Assembly: GCA_045430305.1 (NCBI GenBank)
Contig: JAILXW010000001.1
Location: 868,001-932,000, forward strand
DNA: 64,000 nucleotides
Source of the DNA: Agarilytica sp045430305
GTDB taxonomy: Bacteria; Pseudomonadota; Gammaproteobacteria; Pseudomonadales; Cellvibrionaceae
Direction: 5' to 3'
Position 1 is the first letter of the stretch. Each line of letters opens with the position of its first letter. The position numbers and the translations under genes are program-made. The notes beneath the pieces were generated by a model. That model saw nothing but the letters and a program-made list of their open reading frames with translations. It made no database searches and had not been told where the DNA came from. Shown here piece after piece: positions 1 through 11,100 of this stretch.

Positions 1-200
1 TTCAATATCGTCTCTGGCGAACGGGAGTCACCAGAAAACTCATTTAGAAATGCTATAATTTCTTTTTTATGCGCTTTAAGTTGAGAAATACTTTCTGGTG
101 TTAAGGCTTGCTTTTTTCCTTTTACTTTTAGATCTGTTCCGTCAACCTCAACAAAAACCCCTTCCCGTCTCAAATTTCTCAGAAATTCCGATATGATCAT
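1..200 (-). CDS. NRPS/PKS protein, N-terminal TubC-type docking domain (partial, runs off the window)
   Basis: An open frame starts at ATG 200 and stays open to base 1 (66 codons). Its start overlaps the stop of the preceding NRPS gene in an ATGA arrangement (4 bases), so the two are translationally coupled. The peptide has the pattern of TubC N-terminal docking domains: FLRNLRREGVFVEV, then a charged hairpin (DLKVKGKK), ALTPE, and a helix LKAHKKEIIAFL. This family forms the N-terminal docking domain of NRPS subunits that receive an intermediate from the previous protein, normally right before a condensation domain. What follows is outside the window, so the enzyme type is inferred. The assembly line therefore has at least one more protein, and probably the release step, beyond position 1. 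Confidence 0.85.
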   Translation of the reverse strand, partial: MIISEFLRNLRREGVFVEVDGTDLKVKGKKQALTPESISQLKAHKKEIIAFLNEFSGDSRSPETIL

Positions 201-3200
201 ATGGTTAACTCCATCATGTCGTCGTCATCAAGGTCACTCGCCGATTGATGAAGCTCAATTAATTCTTCTACGCGCTCCGCAAGCGCTTCGATGGTTGCGT
301 GCTCAAACACCATTCTGACAGGAAGATGAATATCAAACACATCTTGAATTCTAGCAACAAGCTGGGTCGCTAATAATGAGTGACCGCCAATCTCGAAGAA
401 ATTATTACGGATGCCTACCTTTTTCAGATCCATAAGATCTTCCCAAATACTAACCAGACGCTGCTGAGTTTCAGTGGACGGTTCACAATACTCGGCTTCA
501 AGCTGCTTACTTAAATCTGGCGCTGGCAACCCGATGCGATCTACCTTTCGATTTGGAGTGAGGGGCATACGCTCAAGTTGTTGAAATATACTGGGCACCA
601 TAAAATTTGGCAGCTTACCGGATAAGTCTTTTCGAATATCAGAAAAGTCGAGCTCAACGCCCTCTTCTATCGCAACCATAAAACACACGAGCCTGTCGAT
701 GCCGCGAGGGTCCGGACGCGCGACAACCACGGCATCTTCAATATCTTCTCGCTCAAGGACTTCTTTTTCAATTTCGTTGGTTTCAATACGAAAGCCCCGA
801 ATCGAGACTTGGAAATCATCACGTCCGTGAAACTCAATCTCACCATTTGATAAGTAACGGCCAAGATCACCAGTTTTATACAAGCGATTCCCTTTATCTA
901 GATCGAGATGATTGGGAATGAAATTTTCGGCAGTGGCATCAGGGCGATTGATATAACCTTTTGCCAACCCAAGCCCTGAAGTATGAATCTCGGCCAATAC
1001 CCCGACCGGTACTTGCTGCAGGTTCTCATCCAATAAAAACATTTTTGTATTGGGGAAGGGTTTTCCGATCGTAAAAGGGTCTCCTTCAATATACTCGTAA
1101 AGTGACGAGCCTAAAGACACTTCTGAATTTCCGTACATGTTGAAAAACCGTCTTCCATTCGATGACCATTTTTTTGCAACGGCTAAATTACATGGCTCTG
1201 CACAAGATATGATGGTTTTTAAGCTAGGTGATACTTTGTCTTCCGGTAATACAGACAAAAGCGATACGGGTAATGTTGCTATCGTTATTTGGTATTTATC
1301 AATCAGTTTATACAGTGGCTCACCGGGCATTGATTGATCATCGTTTACTTGATACAAAGTTGCACCTGACAACCAGGCCATAAAACTGGACCACAATGAA
1401 ATAGAGAAGCTCATGGACGCAAATTGAAGCACGCGGTTATCTTCATTCCAAAACCCTGACAATTGATGAGCCAAGGCCATATTGCGAAAGCTCTTATGCG
1501 CAACAAGAATTCCTTTTGGCAAACCGGTAGAGCCAGAGGTGTATAACACATACGCTGAATTTTCAGGGCGTAAAGCTGTGGTGGGGTTTTCGGATGGAAA
1601 TCTACACCACTCTTCTTGTTTTTCATCTAATGAGATAACTTTTGTAGCAGCGCTTTTATAATGAGACTCCAACACCTGTTGCGTTAATATCAACACAGGC
1701 TGAGTATCTTCGACCATGTGCTGTAAACGATCATCGGGGTAGGAAGGGTTCAAAGGTATATAAGTACCACCAGATTTAAGCACTGCCAGCATAGCAATAC
1801 CAAGTAAATGCCCCCGGTTTACGCTAACCCCAACTCTCACTTCAGGCCCAACACCAAGGCTTGTTAGATAATTAGATAATTTATTCGCTTCACTATTTAA
1901 TTCTCTATATGTGTAAGTACGTGCACCAAATACATAGGCAAGTTTACCTGGTGTGTTTTCCACTTGTTTTTCAAACAAGTGATGTATACACCCTTCCCCA
2001 TCAAACTCACTTGTGGTTTTGTTCCAGCGCTCTATACGACGCTTTTCTTCTTCGGTGACTAAGGAATAAAAACCAATTTTTCGCGTTGAATCCTTGGCAA
2101 CCTGTTCCAACAGGAGTTTAAAACAAGACAAAATAAGTTGGACACTTTCTGGCTTAAACAGCGCCGTGGCATATTCTAGCGATACCAAATACTCGTCTTT
2201 ACCTTCTATCACGAACAGGTTTAAGTCAAGCTTCGCAGTTGTTGACTCAGAAGGTATCGCTTCAAGTTTAAGGTTCGTATTTAAACTTTCCAAACTGTGA
2301 ACATGGGCGTTTTGCAAAATAAAGTTCACCTGAAAAACAGGAGGTACACCAAGGCTACGTTCTGGTTGGACCGCGTCTACCACCATATCAAAGGGTACAT
2401 TAGAATGGTTAAACGCTTGTGTGGTGTTATGTTTGATAGCTGCCAAGAAATCAACGAAGCTTTTCTGAAAGTTGACCTGGTTTCGCAATACTATAGTATT
2501 GGCGAAAAACCCTATTAAGCTTTCTAGCTCTGGCTTAGTACGATTTGCGGTTGCAGTTCCGATGAGTACGTCTTTCGTATTAGCAAAACGAGAAAGCACA
2601 ATATTTAATGCCGCTAGCATCACCATAAACAGTGTCGCACCATTTTCACGGGCTAGCTTGTTCAGATCTTCGATTAGCTCAATTGGCAGAGTAAGCTTCT
2701 CTGTTGCACCGTCATAACTTTGGGTCGGCGGGCGAGGAAAATCCGTTGGCATATTAAGCAAGGGGCTAGCCCCCTGTAAGTTTTCTTTCCAATAGCTAAT
2801 TTCTTTTTCAAAAGCTTCTGATTTCGTCCATTCTTCCTGCCATACCGCATAATCAATATACTGTATAGGCAACTCGGGAAAATCGACTGGTTGCCCTTCA
2901 CTAAGCATTGAGTAGCTTGTTAGCAGTTCGTTTAGAAACAAACCTATAGACCAACCATCAAAAACCACGTGATGAACAAGGAAAGTAAATATAAAGTCAT
3001 TTTCGCTAAGCTTTATAAGCCTTACGCGAACCAACACATCGTTTTCTAAATCAAATGAAGTATCAAACTCATCGGCTAGCAAACGTTTCACTGCTTCGCT
3101 TTTTGGACTAGCTGGTGAAATATCTTCCAGCTCTAAACGAAATGGCTCTTCCGCCCGAATGACCTGCTTGGGCTTTCCATTGACCGCTTTCAGGTTCGTT

Positions 3201-3496
3201 CGCAAACTTTCATGACGCGCAAGCAGGTTTTGCAAGGCCTTTTCAAACAGTGAGATATCTACGTCGCCTAATATTCGAAATGCGCCGCCGGTATTGTATA
3301 GAGAGCTGCCCCCTTCCAACTGATCGATAAACCAATAAGACTGTTGCACCAGCGATAAGGGGTAGCTATTTACAGTCCGATCCACTCTCGGAATTGAATT
3401 CCCGGCACCCTTAACTTTCACCTTAGAAAGTTTTTTCATCAACAGCGCACGTTTCTCAGGGGACAACTTGGCTAATTTGCTTTCTAAATCCTTCAT
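197..3496 (-). CDS. NRPS single module C-A-PCP with divergent A domain
   Basis: A nonribosomal peptide synthetase of 1099 residues. Order: a short charged helix (residues 1-27, with LSPEKRALL), condensation domain (about 45-480; active site HHVVFDG near 172), adenylation domain (about 510-995; A3 YTSGSTGLPKG near 652, A7 YKTGD, A10 lysine in NRKVDR near 982), carrier domain (GGHSLLATQ near 1032). The C domain should take the chain from the upstream PKS. The A domain is odd: the A4 motif reads FSISLW where FDxSxW is usual, so the Asp that holds the substrate amino group is Ser (about residue 698), and A5 is YGNSE instead of YGPTE. The specificity residues read S-I-W-T-I-C-M-L-G-K, which I cannot match to a known substrate. 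The gene starts 23 bases after the PKS stop and overlaps the next gene by 4 bases. A non-alpha-amino substrate or an inactive A domain are both possible. Confidence 0.93.
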   Translation of the reverse strand: MKDLESKLAKLSPEKRALLMKKLSKVKVKGAGNSIPRVDRTVNSYPLSLVQQSYWFIDQLEGGSSLYNTGGAFRILGDVDISLFEKALQNLLARHESLRTNLKAVNGKPKQVIRAEEPFRLELEDISPASPKSEAVKRLLADEFDTSFDLENDVLVRVRLIKLSENDFIFTFLVHHVVFDGWSIGLFLNELLTSYSMLSEGQPVDFPELPIQYIDYAVWQEEWTKSEAFEKEISYWKENLQGASPLLNMPTDFPRPPTQSYDGATEKLTLPIELIEDLNKLARENGATLFMVMLAALNIVLSRFANTKDVLIGTATANRTKPELESLIGFFANTIVLRNQVNFQKSFVDFLAAIKHNTTQAFNHSNVPFDMVVDAVQPERSLGVPPVFQVNFILQNAHVHSLESLNTNLKLEAIPSESTTAKLDLNLFVIEGKDEYLVSLEYATALFKPESVQLILSCFKLLLEQVAKDSTRKIGFYSLVTEEEKRRIERWNKTTSEFDGEGCIHHLFEKQVENTPGKLAYVFGARTYTYRELNSEANKLSNYLTSLGVGPEVRVGVSVNRGHLLGIAMLAVLKSGGTYIPLNPSYPDDRLQHMVEDTQPVLILTQQVLESHYKSAATKVISLDEKQEEWCRFPSENPTTALRPENSAYVLYTSGSTGLPKGILVAHKSFRNMALAHQLSGFWNEDNRVLQFASMSFSISLWSSFMAWLSGATLYQVNDDQSMPGEPLYKLIDKYQITIATLPVSLLSVLPEDKVSPSLKTIISCAEPCNLAVAKKWSSNGRRFFNMYGNSEVSLGSSLYEYIEGDPFTIGKPFPNTKMFLLDENLQQVPVGVLAEIHTSGLGLAKGYINRPDATAENFIPNHLDLDKGNRLYKTGDLGRYLSNGEIEFHGRDDFQVSIRGFRIETNEIEKEVLEREDIEDAVVVARPDPRGIDRLVCFMVAIEEGVELDFSDIRKDLSGKLPNFMVPSIFQQLERMPLTPNRKVDRIGLPAPDLSKQLEAEYCEPSTETQQRLVSIWEDLMDLKKVGIRNNFFEIGGHSLLATQLVARIQDVFDIHLPVRMVFEHATIEALAERVEELIELHQSASDLDDDDMMELTI

Positions 3497-3519
3497 AAGC
3501 TTTTATCTTACTCCTGAGC

Positions 3520-6500
3520 CTACTCTTGCTCTAGCATTCGTTGAACATCTTCGTCAGACATCGATTCCAATTCGTCAAGCATCGAATCGAGGTCGTCTTC
3601 GCCTACGGATGCCATTTTTTTCGAAGAAATAATTTCTGCCAGCGCAGCAATATTGGGCCGCTCAAACAACTCAGCCACACTTACCTCAACGTTCATCATC
3701 TCAGCCACCCGGGAGCAGTAATTTACTGCTAGTAGAGAGTGACCACCAAGCTCAAAGAAATCATCGAAAATGCCTATCGGGCTGATTCCTAACAATTCGC
3801 TTAACATTGTGGTCAATTGCTTTTCGATTTCATCACGCGGTTCGATATATGCCGTCGATAAATCGGGCCTCTCACTCTCAACCTTGGGTATTTTCGCCGC
3901 GGCCTGTATGTTTTTGATTTCTTCACGCCGCTGATCAAGATCGAGCGTAGACACTAATACTTGAGTAAATGAAGATGCTAATATCGCTTTTAATTGCCGT
4001 GCGCCTTCTTCGTCTGAAAGGCCAATATGAATCACGTGATCTTGTGACAGCGGGGTTTCGTTATCTTTCGCCATGCCACTCTCTTTCCAGCCATCCCAGT
4101 TGATGGAAATAACTCTGAAACCAGCTTTGCGATCCCATTTGGCCGCTAATGCGTCTTGATAAGCATTAGCCGAGGTATAATCGACTTGGCCGAGCAGCCC
4201 TAGCTGGGCAGATAGCGATGAACAATAAACGATAAAATCTAAATTTTCTCGCGTCTTAAAGGCAGAAAGTAAATTATTAGAGCCTTCTACTTTGGGTGCC
4301 ATAACCTTAGCAGCCTGCTCTTTCTGTTTTTGCTGTATTAGGCCACTACCGGGAACGCCTGCGGCGTGGATCACACCACTGATCGCGCCAAATGCTTGTT
4401 CAGCGGTATCAACAACTTGGGATAAACGATCACCATCGCTGGCATCGCACTGATAATATACAAGCCCTTTCGCCTTTTCTTTTATCTTTAATAAACGCAA
4501 TAATGTACGCTTGATTTTGTCATCGCACTCAGGGTCATTCACTAACGTCGACCAAGCGTCTTGTTCCGGCAATTCCCTTCGCCCCAAAAGAATGATATTC
4601 GCGTTATATTCTTCCGCCAGCATTTCTGAAAACGTCAGGCCCATACCACCTAGGCCTCCGGTAATTAAATAGCTCGCCTCTCGTTTTAATTGTGGAACAC
4701 TCTCTGGCGAAATATCGATATTCGTTTTGGTAAAACAGGAGCTCCAGCGTGCGCCAAAGCGAAACGCCACCACATCAGAAGAATCTTGACGGGCAAGCTC
4801 ATCAAGTAATAATGAAACTTCTTTGCCTGAATCAACCAAATTTTCTATATCAACCCAACGGCTTCGTAGATACGGTAACTCAATGCCGCCAACGTATAAT
4901 GGCCCAGCGTATAACGATTGTTCCGAGTTGAGGGTTTCGTTACCAATAACTGAATGGGCATATTGACTTAGGTAGAATATTGATGCCTTTTCAGTGAAAT
5001 TCTCTTCTTTTAAGGCTTTTAATAAATAGAGCGGGCTGTAAAAAGAAAGCGTCTTTCCTTCCTCTATTTCTCTGTTCGATCCATCTATACCCAGAGCATA
5101 TACAATTGCATCAAGCGGCGTGGATTTTACACAATCAATCAAACACAAATAATCTTCTTCATCTTGCGGGTTTATCGTATATTTTCCTCTGCCGTTCTCG
5201 GAAAAGGCATCGTCCACTTCAGCCACGATAACGTTACAACCCTTTCCTTGGGCAGCTACGATAAAGTTTTTAACAAAATCAGAATCGTCAGAAATCACCA
5301 AGATTTGGTCTAGACTGGGGGTTTTTAAACCTTCTGCAAGAGGCACCCGTTTCCAACTTGGTAGATATTGCCATTGTTCCTCGGGTAAAAATCCGGGGCC
5401 GCCCATCGCCATGCCTTTTCCGGGGGGTACCCAAAAAGATTTCTGCTGAAAGGGATATTGCGGCAAAGATAAACGGCGTGGTGAATCTTCACCGTGCCAC
5501 ATAGCCCAGTCAACGTTCACTCCATACAACCACAATTTGGCAAGAGCCTGACGGAACTCATCAAAACTGTCTTTAGCTTCCGTCGCTTGAGGTAGCGTAT
5601 TAACAATTTTGAATTTTGCGCTGGAATTATCATCTTGAATATGCGCCCGAACGAGAGAACTTAGTGCTTTACCAGGCCCAATCTCCAACCAAATAATATT
5701 TTCGAAATTATTCCGCACACAGTCAATCCCATCGGAAAATTCTACAGAAGATCGTAACTGCCGCGCCCAATATTTCGGGCTAGTTGCTTCGTCTGGCTGT
5801 ATCCAATCGCCACTGACATTGGACACAAAGGGTTTTTCGGGGATCTTCAGATTAACATCAGTAAACAACGACTCAAACTCCACGAGTATGGGTTCCATCA
5901 TCTGAGAGTGAAATGCATGTGATGTTTTCAAAAGTTTGGATTTTATTTCTTTACCATCAAAATTCGTCACCAGAGCTTCGATTTCTTCTGTCGGACCAGA
6001 AAGTACACAATGTTTACAACTATTGTGCGCAGCAAGCGATACCTGCCCCCCTAAATAAGAACGAATTTTTTCAATGGGTGCTTCAACAGAAATCATACTT
6101 CCGGGCTCACAACTCTGCATGAGACGGCCTCGATGAACGACAATTTTTAAAGCATCTTCTAATGTGAAAACACCGGCGAACGTCGCGGCAACATATTCTC
6201 CAATGCTGTGGCCAACCATGGCATTGGGAGTTACGCCCCATTCTTCAAGCGTTCTTGCTAGTGCGTATTCGAGTGAAAACACTGCAGGCTGAGTGTACTT
6301 TGTTTCGTTAATGAGACCGCTCTTCTCAGTTTCAAAAATAATATCCTTCAAATTAATTTGAAATTGATTAAAGACAATCTCGTTGCATTGATCAAAATGC
6401 TCCTTGAAAGGTTCAGAGCTAAGATAAAGAGACTCCGCCATCTTCCGGTACTGACTTCCCTGACCAGAAAACAGAAAGACAATCGCTGGATCTTCTAAAC

Positions 6501-8085
6501 ATTCACCGTAAAAACCCGAAGCATCATCGGATAGAAGTGATATCGCATGCTCACCATCTTTTACTAATAGCGCATGACGTTTTTCAAATGCTTTTCGGCC
6601 TTCCTGTAAGGTATACGCAACATCAGAAATATTACGCGAATATTCATTTAAATATTGCTGAAGGTTTTTTCGTTGTTCACTAATCGCCTGGCTGGATTTG
6701 GCGGAAAATAGAAACATCTGATCACAGCTGCTGGCACCTTCACTTTGCTCTGGAGGCTGCTCTACCACCACATGTGCATTGGTACCACCAATCCCAAAAG
6801 AGCTCACACTGGCGATTCGCTGAGCTTGGTTAATTCCCTCTATATCAGACCAAGCTTTGGTTTCAGGTAAAACAAAAAACGGACTTTCACTGAAATTAAT
6901 TTTGGGGTTTGGCTCGTGGTAATTTAAACTCGCAGGAACGACGCCGGTTTTTACACTCAACGCTGCTTTGATCAAACCGGCAACACCAGCGGCACTATCT
7001 AAATGCCCCATATTAGATTTAAGAGAACCCAGGGCGCACTTGTTCTTATTCTCAGAATCACATGCATTAAACGCCTGCGTGAGCGCAGCAACTTCAATGG
7101 GATCACCCAAAACGGTACCTGTACCGTGCGCTTCTATATAACCGACATCAGAAGCGTCAACGCCGGCAATCGCTTGGGCCTCAGTAATAACTTCTGCCTG
7201 CCCTGATAAACTGGGCGCGGTAAAACCTACTTTAACTTGACCATCATTATTTATGGCCGATCCTCGTATCACCGCATAAATATTATCTTTGTTATCAATC
7301 GCTTCTTGAAGACGTTTTAAGGCAACGACACCGACACCACTTCCTACCACTGTGCCTTGCGCTTTTGCATCGAAGGGACGACAGTGGCCATCTGGCGACA
7401 AAATTCCAGACTCTTGATACAAATGGCCTTCGATTTGACGTGTACGAATTGATGCCCCGCCAGCCAAGGCCATATCAGATTCGAAACTCAACAAAGACTG
7501 AACCGCCTGGTGTACTGCAACAAGTGATGTCGAACACGCGGTACCGACGCTGACACTTGGGCCTGTCAAATTTAACAAGTACGAGGCTCTCGTAGGTAAA
7601 AAGTCTTTGTCGTTACTCATTTGTGCCTGGGTAGCACCAAGCTTTTCGGTTTCTGACGGGTTAGTTAACAAGTTTTGAATTAAATAGGAACTGATTGCGC
7701 AACCAGCATATACACCAATGCGACCATCAAATCGTTCTGGGTCACAGGCAGCATCTTCTATTGCATGCCACACACTTTCCAGAAAGAGCCGCTGCTGAGG
7801 ATCTAACAATTTAGCTTCGGCGGGCGTCATCGAAAAGAAGTCAGCATCAAACTTGTCGATATCATCAAGCGCAGCAGCAGCTTTCACGTATTTAGGGTGT
7901 TTTACCATCGCAGGATCTACACCAGCTTCTATCAGTTCTTCTTCGGAAAAAAAACGAATACTCTCTTTAGCGTCGAGTAAATTTTGCCAAAACATGCTCA
8001 CCGAAGGCGCCTGCGGGAACCGCCCCGCCATCCCTACAATAGCAATTAGGTTTTCATTCTCTTCAATAAATTCTTCATTCTGCAT
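3520..8085 (-). CDS. Type I polyketide synthase module KS-AT-KR-ACP
   Basis: A 1521-residue modular PKS. The ketosynthase (about 10-440) has its cysteine in GTACSTS (near 180) and histidines in EAHGTGT and KSNMGH. The acyltransferase (about 530-820) has GHSIGEYVAA (near 622), and its HAFH signature is the one associated with malonyl-CoA. The ketoreductase (structural part from about 940, NADPH loop GGLGGMG near 1140, catalytic Tyr in DYTSANAY near 1300) appears intact. It lacks the LDD motif of B-type ketoreductases (PGS at that place), so stereochemistry is left open. The carrier domain has GGHSLLA near 1443. There is no dehydratase or enoylreductase. The module should extend the tetrapeptide by one malonate and reduce it to a beta-hydroxy acyl chain. 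An acidic N-terminus and an acidic C-terminal tail look like docking segments. It lies 50 bases after the large NRPS. Confidence 0.95.
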   Translation of the reverse strand: MQNEEFIEENENLIAIVGMAGRFPQAPSVSMFWQNLLDAKESIRFFSEEELIEAGVDPAMVKHPKYVKAAAALDDIDKFDADFFSMTPAEAKLLDPQQRLFLESVWHAIEDAACDPERFDGRIGVYAGCAISSYLIQNLLTNPSETEKLGATQAQMSNDKDFLPTRASYLLNLTGPSVSVGTACSTSLVAVHQAVQSLLSFESDMALAGGASIRTRQIEGHLYQESGILSPDGHCRPFDAKAQGTVVGSGVGVVALKRLQEAIDNKDNIYAVIRGSAINNDGQVKVGFTAPSLSGQAEVITEAQAIAGVDASDVGYIEAHGTGTVLGDPIEVAALTQAFNACDSENKNKCALGSLKSNMGHLDSAAGVAGLIKAALSVKTGVVPASLNYHEPNPKINFSESPFFVLPETKAWSDIEGINQAQRIASVSSFGIGGTNAHVVVEQPPEQSEGASSCDQMFLFSAKSSQAISEQRKNLQQYLNEYSRNISDVAYTLQEGRKAFEKRHALLVKDGEHAISLLSDDASGFYGECLEDPAIVFLFSGQGSQYRKMAESLYLSSEPFKEHFDQCNEIVFNQFQINLKDIIFETEKSGLINETKYTQPAVFSLEYALARTLEEWGVTPNAMVGHSIGEYVAATFAGVFTLEDALKIVVHRGRLMQSCEPGSMISVEAPIEKIRSYLGGQVSLAAHNSCKHCVLSGPTEEIEALVTNFDGKEIKSKLLKTSHAFHSQMMEPILVEFESLFTDVNLKIPEKPFVSNVSGDWIQPDEATSPKYWARQLRSSVEFSDGIDCVRNNFENIIWLEIGPGKALSSLVRAHIQDDNSSAKFKIVNTLPQATEAKDSFDEFRQALAKLWLYGVNVDWAMWHGEDSPRRLSLPQYPFQQKSFWVPPGKGMAMGGPGFLPEEQWQYLPSWKRVPLAEGLKTPSLDQILVISDDSDFVKNFIVAAQGKGCNVIVAEVDDAFSENGRGKYTINPQDEEDYLCLIDCVKSTPLDAIVYALGIDGSNREIEEGKTLSFYSPLYLLKALKEENFTEKASIFYLSQYAHSVIGNETLNSEQSLYAGPLYVGGIELPYLRSRWVDIENLVDSGKEVSLLLDELARQDSSDVVAFRFGARWSSCFTKTNIDISPESVPQLKREASYLITGGLGGMGLTFSEMLAEEYNANIILLGRRELPEQDAWSTLVNDPECDDKIKRTLLRLLKIKEKAKGLVYYQCDASDGDRLSQVVDTAEQAFGAISGVIHAAGVPGSGLIQQKQKEQAAKVMAPKVEGSNNLLSAFKTRENLDFIVYCSSLSAQLGLLGQVDYTSANAYQDALAAKWDRKAGFRVISINWDGWKESGMAKDNETPLSQDHVIHIGLSDEEGARQLKAILASSFTQVLVSTLDLDQRREEIKNIQAAAKIPKVESERPDLSTAYIEPRDEIEKQLTTMLSELLGISPIGIFDDFFELGGHSLLAVNYCSRVAEMMNVEVSVAELFERPNIAALAEIISSKKMASVGEDDLDSMLDELESMSDEDVQRMLEQE

Positions 8086-8135
8086 AGCTGACTCCCAAAC
8101 TACCTTGGTCTTCTATCGTTATCTTCAAATGTGTT

Positions 8136-11100
8136 TTAACGTGTTCTTCTGTTTTGTCTTGCTCTTCGTGTATTAGAGCCTGCACGTTTTTTCGCGCGTT
8201 GCTGCGCTGCGTCCAATTGTGCTTTCCCTTGCTCACCGTCATTGTCGATAAATCGCGCTAACATATGCACCGTTGGGTACTGGAATAAATCGACTACCTG
8301 TAAATTCGGTGCGAAGACCTGAATACGTCTATGCGCCTGCACCATCATGATCGAAGAGGCGCCAATCTCAAATAGGTTTTCATTTCGGCCGACCTTCTCA
8401 ATACTCAACAAAGACTCCCACACTGCAGCTATTTTTTTCTCCGATTCATTTATAGGAGCCTGGTAAGCCTTACTTGCGCGTTGCGGTAATGGCAGTGCTT
8501 TACGATCTAACTTGCCGTTGGTGGTATACGGTAATTGCTTCATGACGACAAAGAAATTTGGCACCATGTGCGCTGGAAGGTTTCCAACAAGAAAGCTTTT
8601 TACATCGTCCAGGTAGGCATCGCCATCAGTGTTAACGACATTTTCGGGTACGAGATATGCGACCAAAGATTTTTCACCCGTTACATCATCGCGTACAATA
8701 GCGGCGGCTTCCTTCACCAGAGTGTGCTGAAGAATCGTATTTTCTATTTCGCCTAATTCAATTCTAAACCCTCGTATTTTGACCTGAGTATCGATTCGGC
8801 CCAAAAATTCGAGACTTCCATCATCCAGCCAACGAACTTTATCGCCAGTGCGATAAAGCTTAGCGCCGGATGACTGAGCAAGAGGGTGATCTATAAATAC
8901 TTTGCTTGTCTGATCATCCTTATTGAGATAACCAAGCGCTAAACCACGGCCACTGGTACACAGCTCTCCAGGTAAACCTTTAGGCACCATCTGATTGGCT
9001 GCATCGAGCACATACACCTGTGTACCATAGATAGGCTTCCCGATTGAAAGCGCCTTATTTTCGGGGAGCTTTTCTGTAAGCCTATTTGTGGTTGTAATAA
9101 CGGCATTTTCGGTAGGTCCATAGCAGTTATATATTGCTACCCCCGGACAGTGATCTAACACCTTATTCACATGGCTCGGAGATAAAACGTCACCTCCAAT
9201 AAATATCTGCTCGACGTTTTCAAATATTTTCGGGCATTCCACTGCAGCGGTATGAAAGATTGCAGTACTTAACACAATACTATTTAAATTATTTGAAGCA
9301 ATGACCTGCTCTAACGTTTCTAAAGATACCAAGCCCGGAGGGGCAATATGAAGAAAACCACCATTAAGTATCATTGAATATATTTCTAAGGTGGATGCAT
9401 CAAACCCTAACGCCGCTTGCAGTAATCCACGCGATGAATGTTTGAATTCGGTGTAATCCGTATCACACACCAAGTGCACAATAGCCTGATGCGGCAGTAA
9501 TACACCTTTTGGTTTTCCTGTAGAACCAGATGTATACATTAAGTAGGCAGCTTGCGCAGGATCAACCTCAAGAATTAAATTATTATTTGGCTGGCGAGCC
9601 AGAGTATCTTGAGCCTTCGCAATATCAATTAAGACCGTCGAACCATCACCCTCATCGCTAACGCTCTCTTCCAAACCACTTACGAGCAAAACTTTCGGTT
9701 GAGAATCGTTCAGCATGTAATCAATACGAGCCCGCGGATAGCTAGAGTCGATCGGCATATAAGTAGCGCCGCTTTTCAGTGTCGCTAACATTGCCAAAAT
9801 CGTTTCTACAGATCGGTCAATCGAAATACCGACATAATCCCCGACTTCTACACCATGCTCTCGCAACAAATGTGCAAGCCGGTTAGCTTTCTCATTTAAC
9901 TCTAGATAACTCAGGGTTTGAGCATTATCGCCAACGGCTGTGTGATCCGGATAAGTGTTAGCCATTACCTCAAAACGTTGATGAACACACGTGGGTGTAT
10001 TTTTAACATCGAAGGTTCCACTAGTTGAAATGGCCAGGTCTCGCACTTGTTGTTGTGACAACAAGGCGTATTGATCGATAGCAAGATCAGGATTCGCCAC
10101 TACCTGTTCAAGTAAATGAGTGTAAAAATTAGCAAAACTTTCTATCGTTTTCTCAGAAAATAGATCCGTATTGTATTCAAAACGACCTTTCAGGGTATTT
10201 TCTCCCTGGAAAAACTCAAGTGTAAAATCAAACTTTGCAACCTTATGTTCAATCTCTAAGGCTTCACTTATAAAACCGGGCAACTCATCCTTTAATTGTG
10301 GAAGGTTTTGCAACAAAAACATAACCTGAAATAAAGGAGCACGATCGACGCTACGACTTAGATTTAGCTCATCCAATACTTTCTCAAACGGGACATCCTG
10401 ATTATCATAAGCCGCTAAGGTAGTTTCTTTTACTCTCGCCAACAATTCAGTGTAGGTAGGAGCACCCGACAAATCGGCTCGAAGTGCCAGAGTGTTAATA
10501 AAGAACCCGATTAAGCTTTCCAAGCCTTGGTGATTTCGGTTCGCGATGGGGCTACCCACACAAAAATCATCTTGAGCACTGCATTTTTGCATGAGAATCT
10601 GAAACACAGATAACAACGCCATGAACAAACTAACGCCCTGCTCTTGAGATTGATGGCGTATGCTCGTAACTAGAGCTTCAGGGATATCAAAATGATAAAA
10701 CTCGCCGTTAAAGGTCTGAACTGCCGGGCGAGGTTTATCCGTTTGAAGTTCTAGAATAGAAACAGCATCTAACTTCGACTTCCAATATTGCAACTGCTCG
10801 TCAGCGCCCCCCTCGCTCAACCACGCATTCTGCCAGAGCGTAAAATCTTGGTATTGAATCGCTAGTTCAGGCAGAACGGCTTCTGAATTTTGCAAATAGG
10901 CCCCGTAGAGATCAATAAACTCTCTCTGAAATACGCCCATAGACCATCCATCAGAAATAATATGATGCATGTTGCCAACAAATACAAAACTGCCACTTGC
11001 CAACTTTATTAGGGTTGTTCTAAACAAGGGTGCTTGCTCAAGATCAAATGGTGTTTTTAGGTCTTTCTCTACGATCTCTTTTATTTTTTCATCTTGCTTA

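Noticed and set aside
7853..8176. A plus-strand frame of 107 codons across the NRPS/PKS junction
   Set aside because: Mostly antisense to the KS start; low-complexity Ser/Ala-rich and no start signal. No gene such as an MbtH-like protein fits there.
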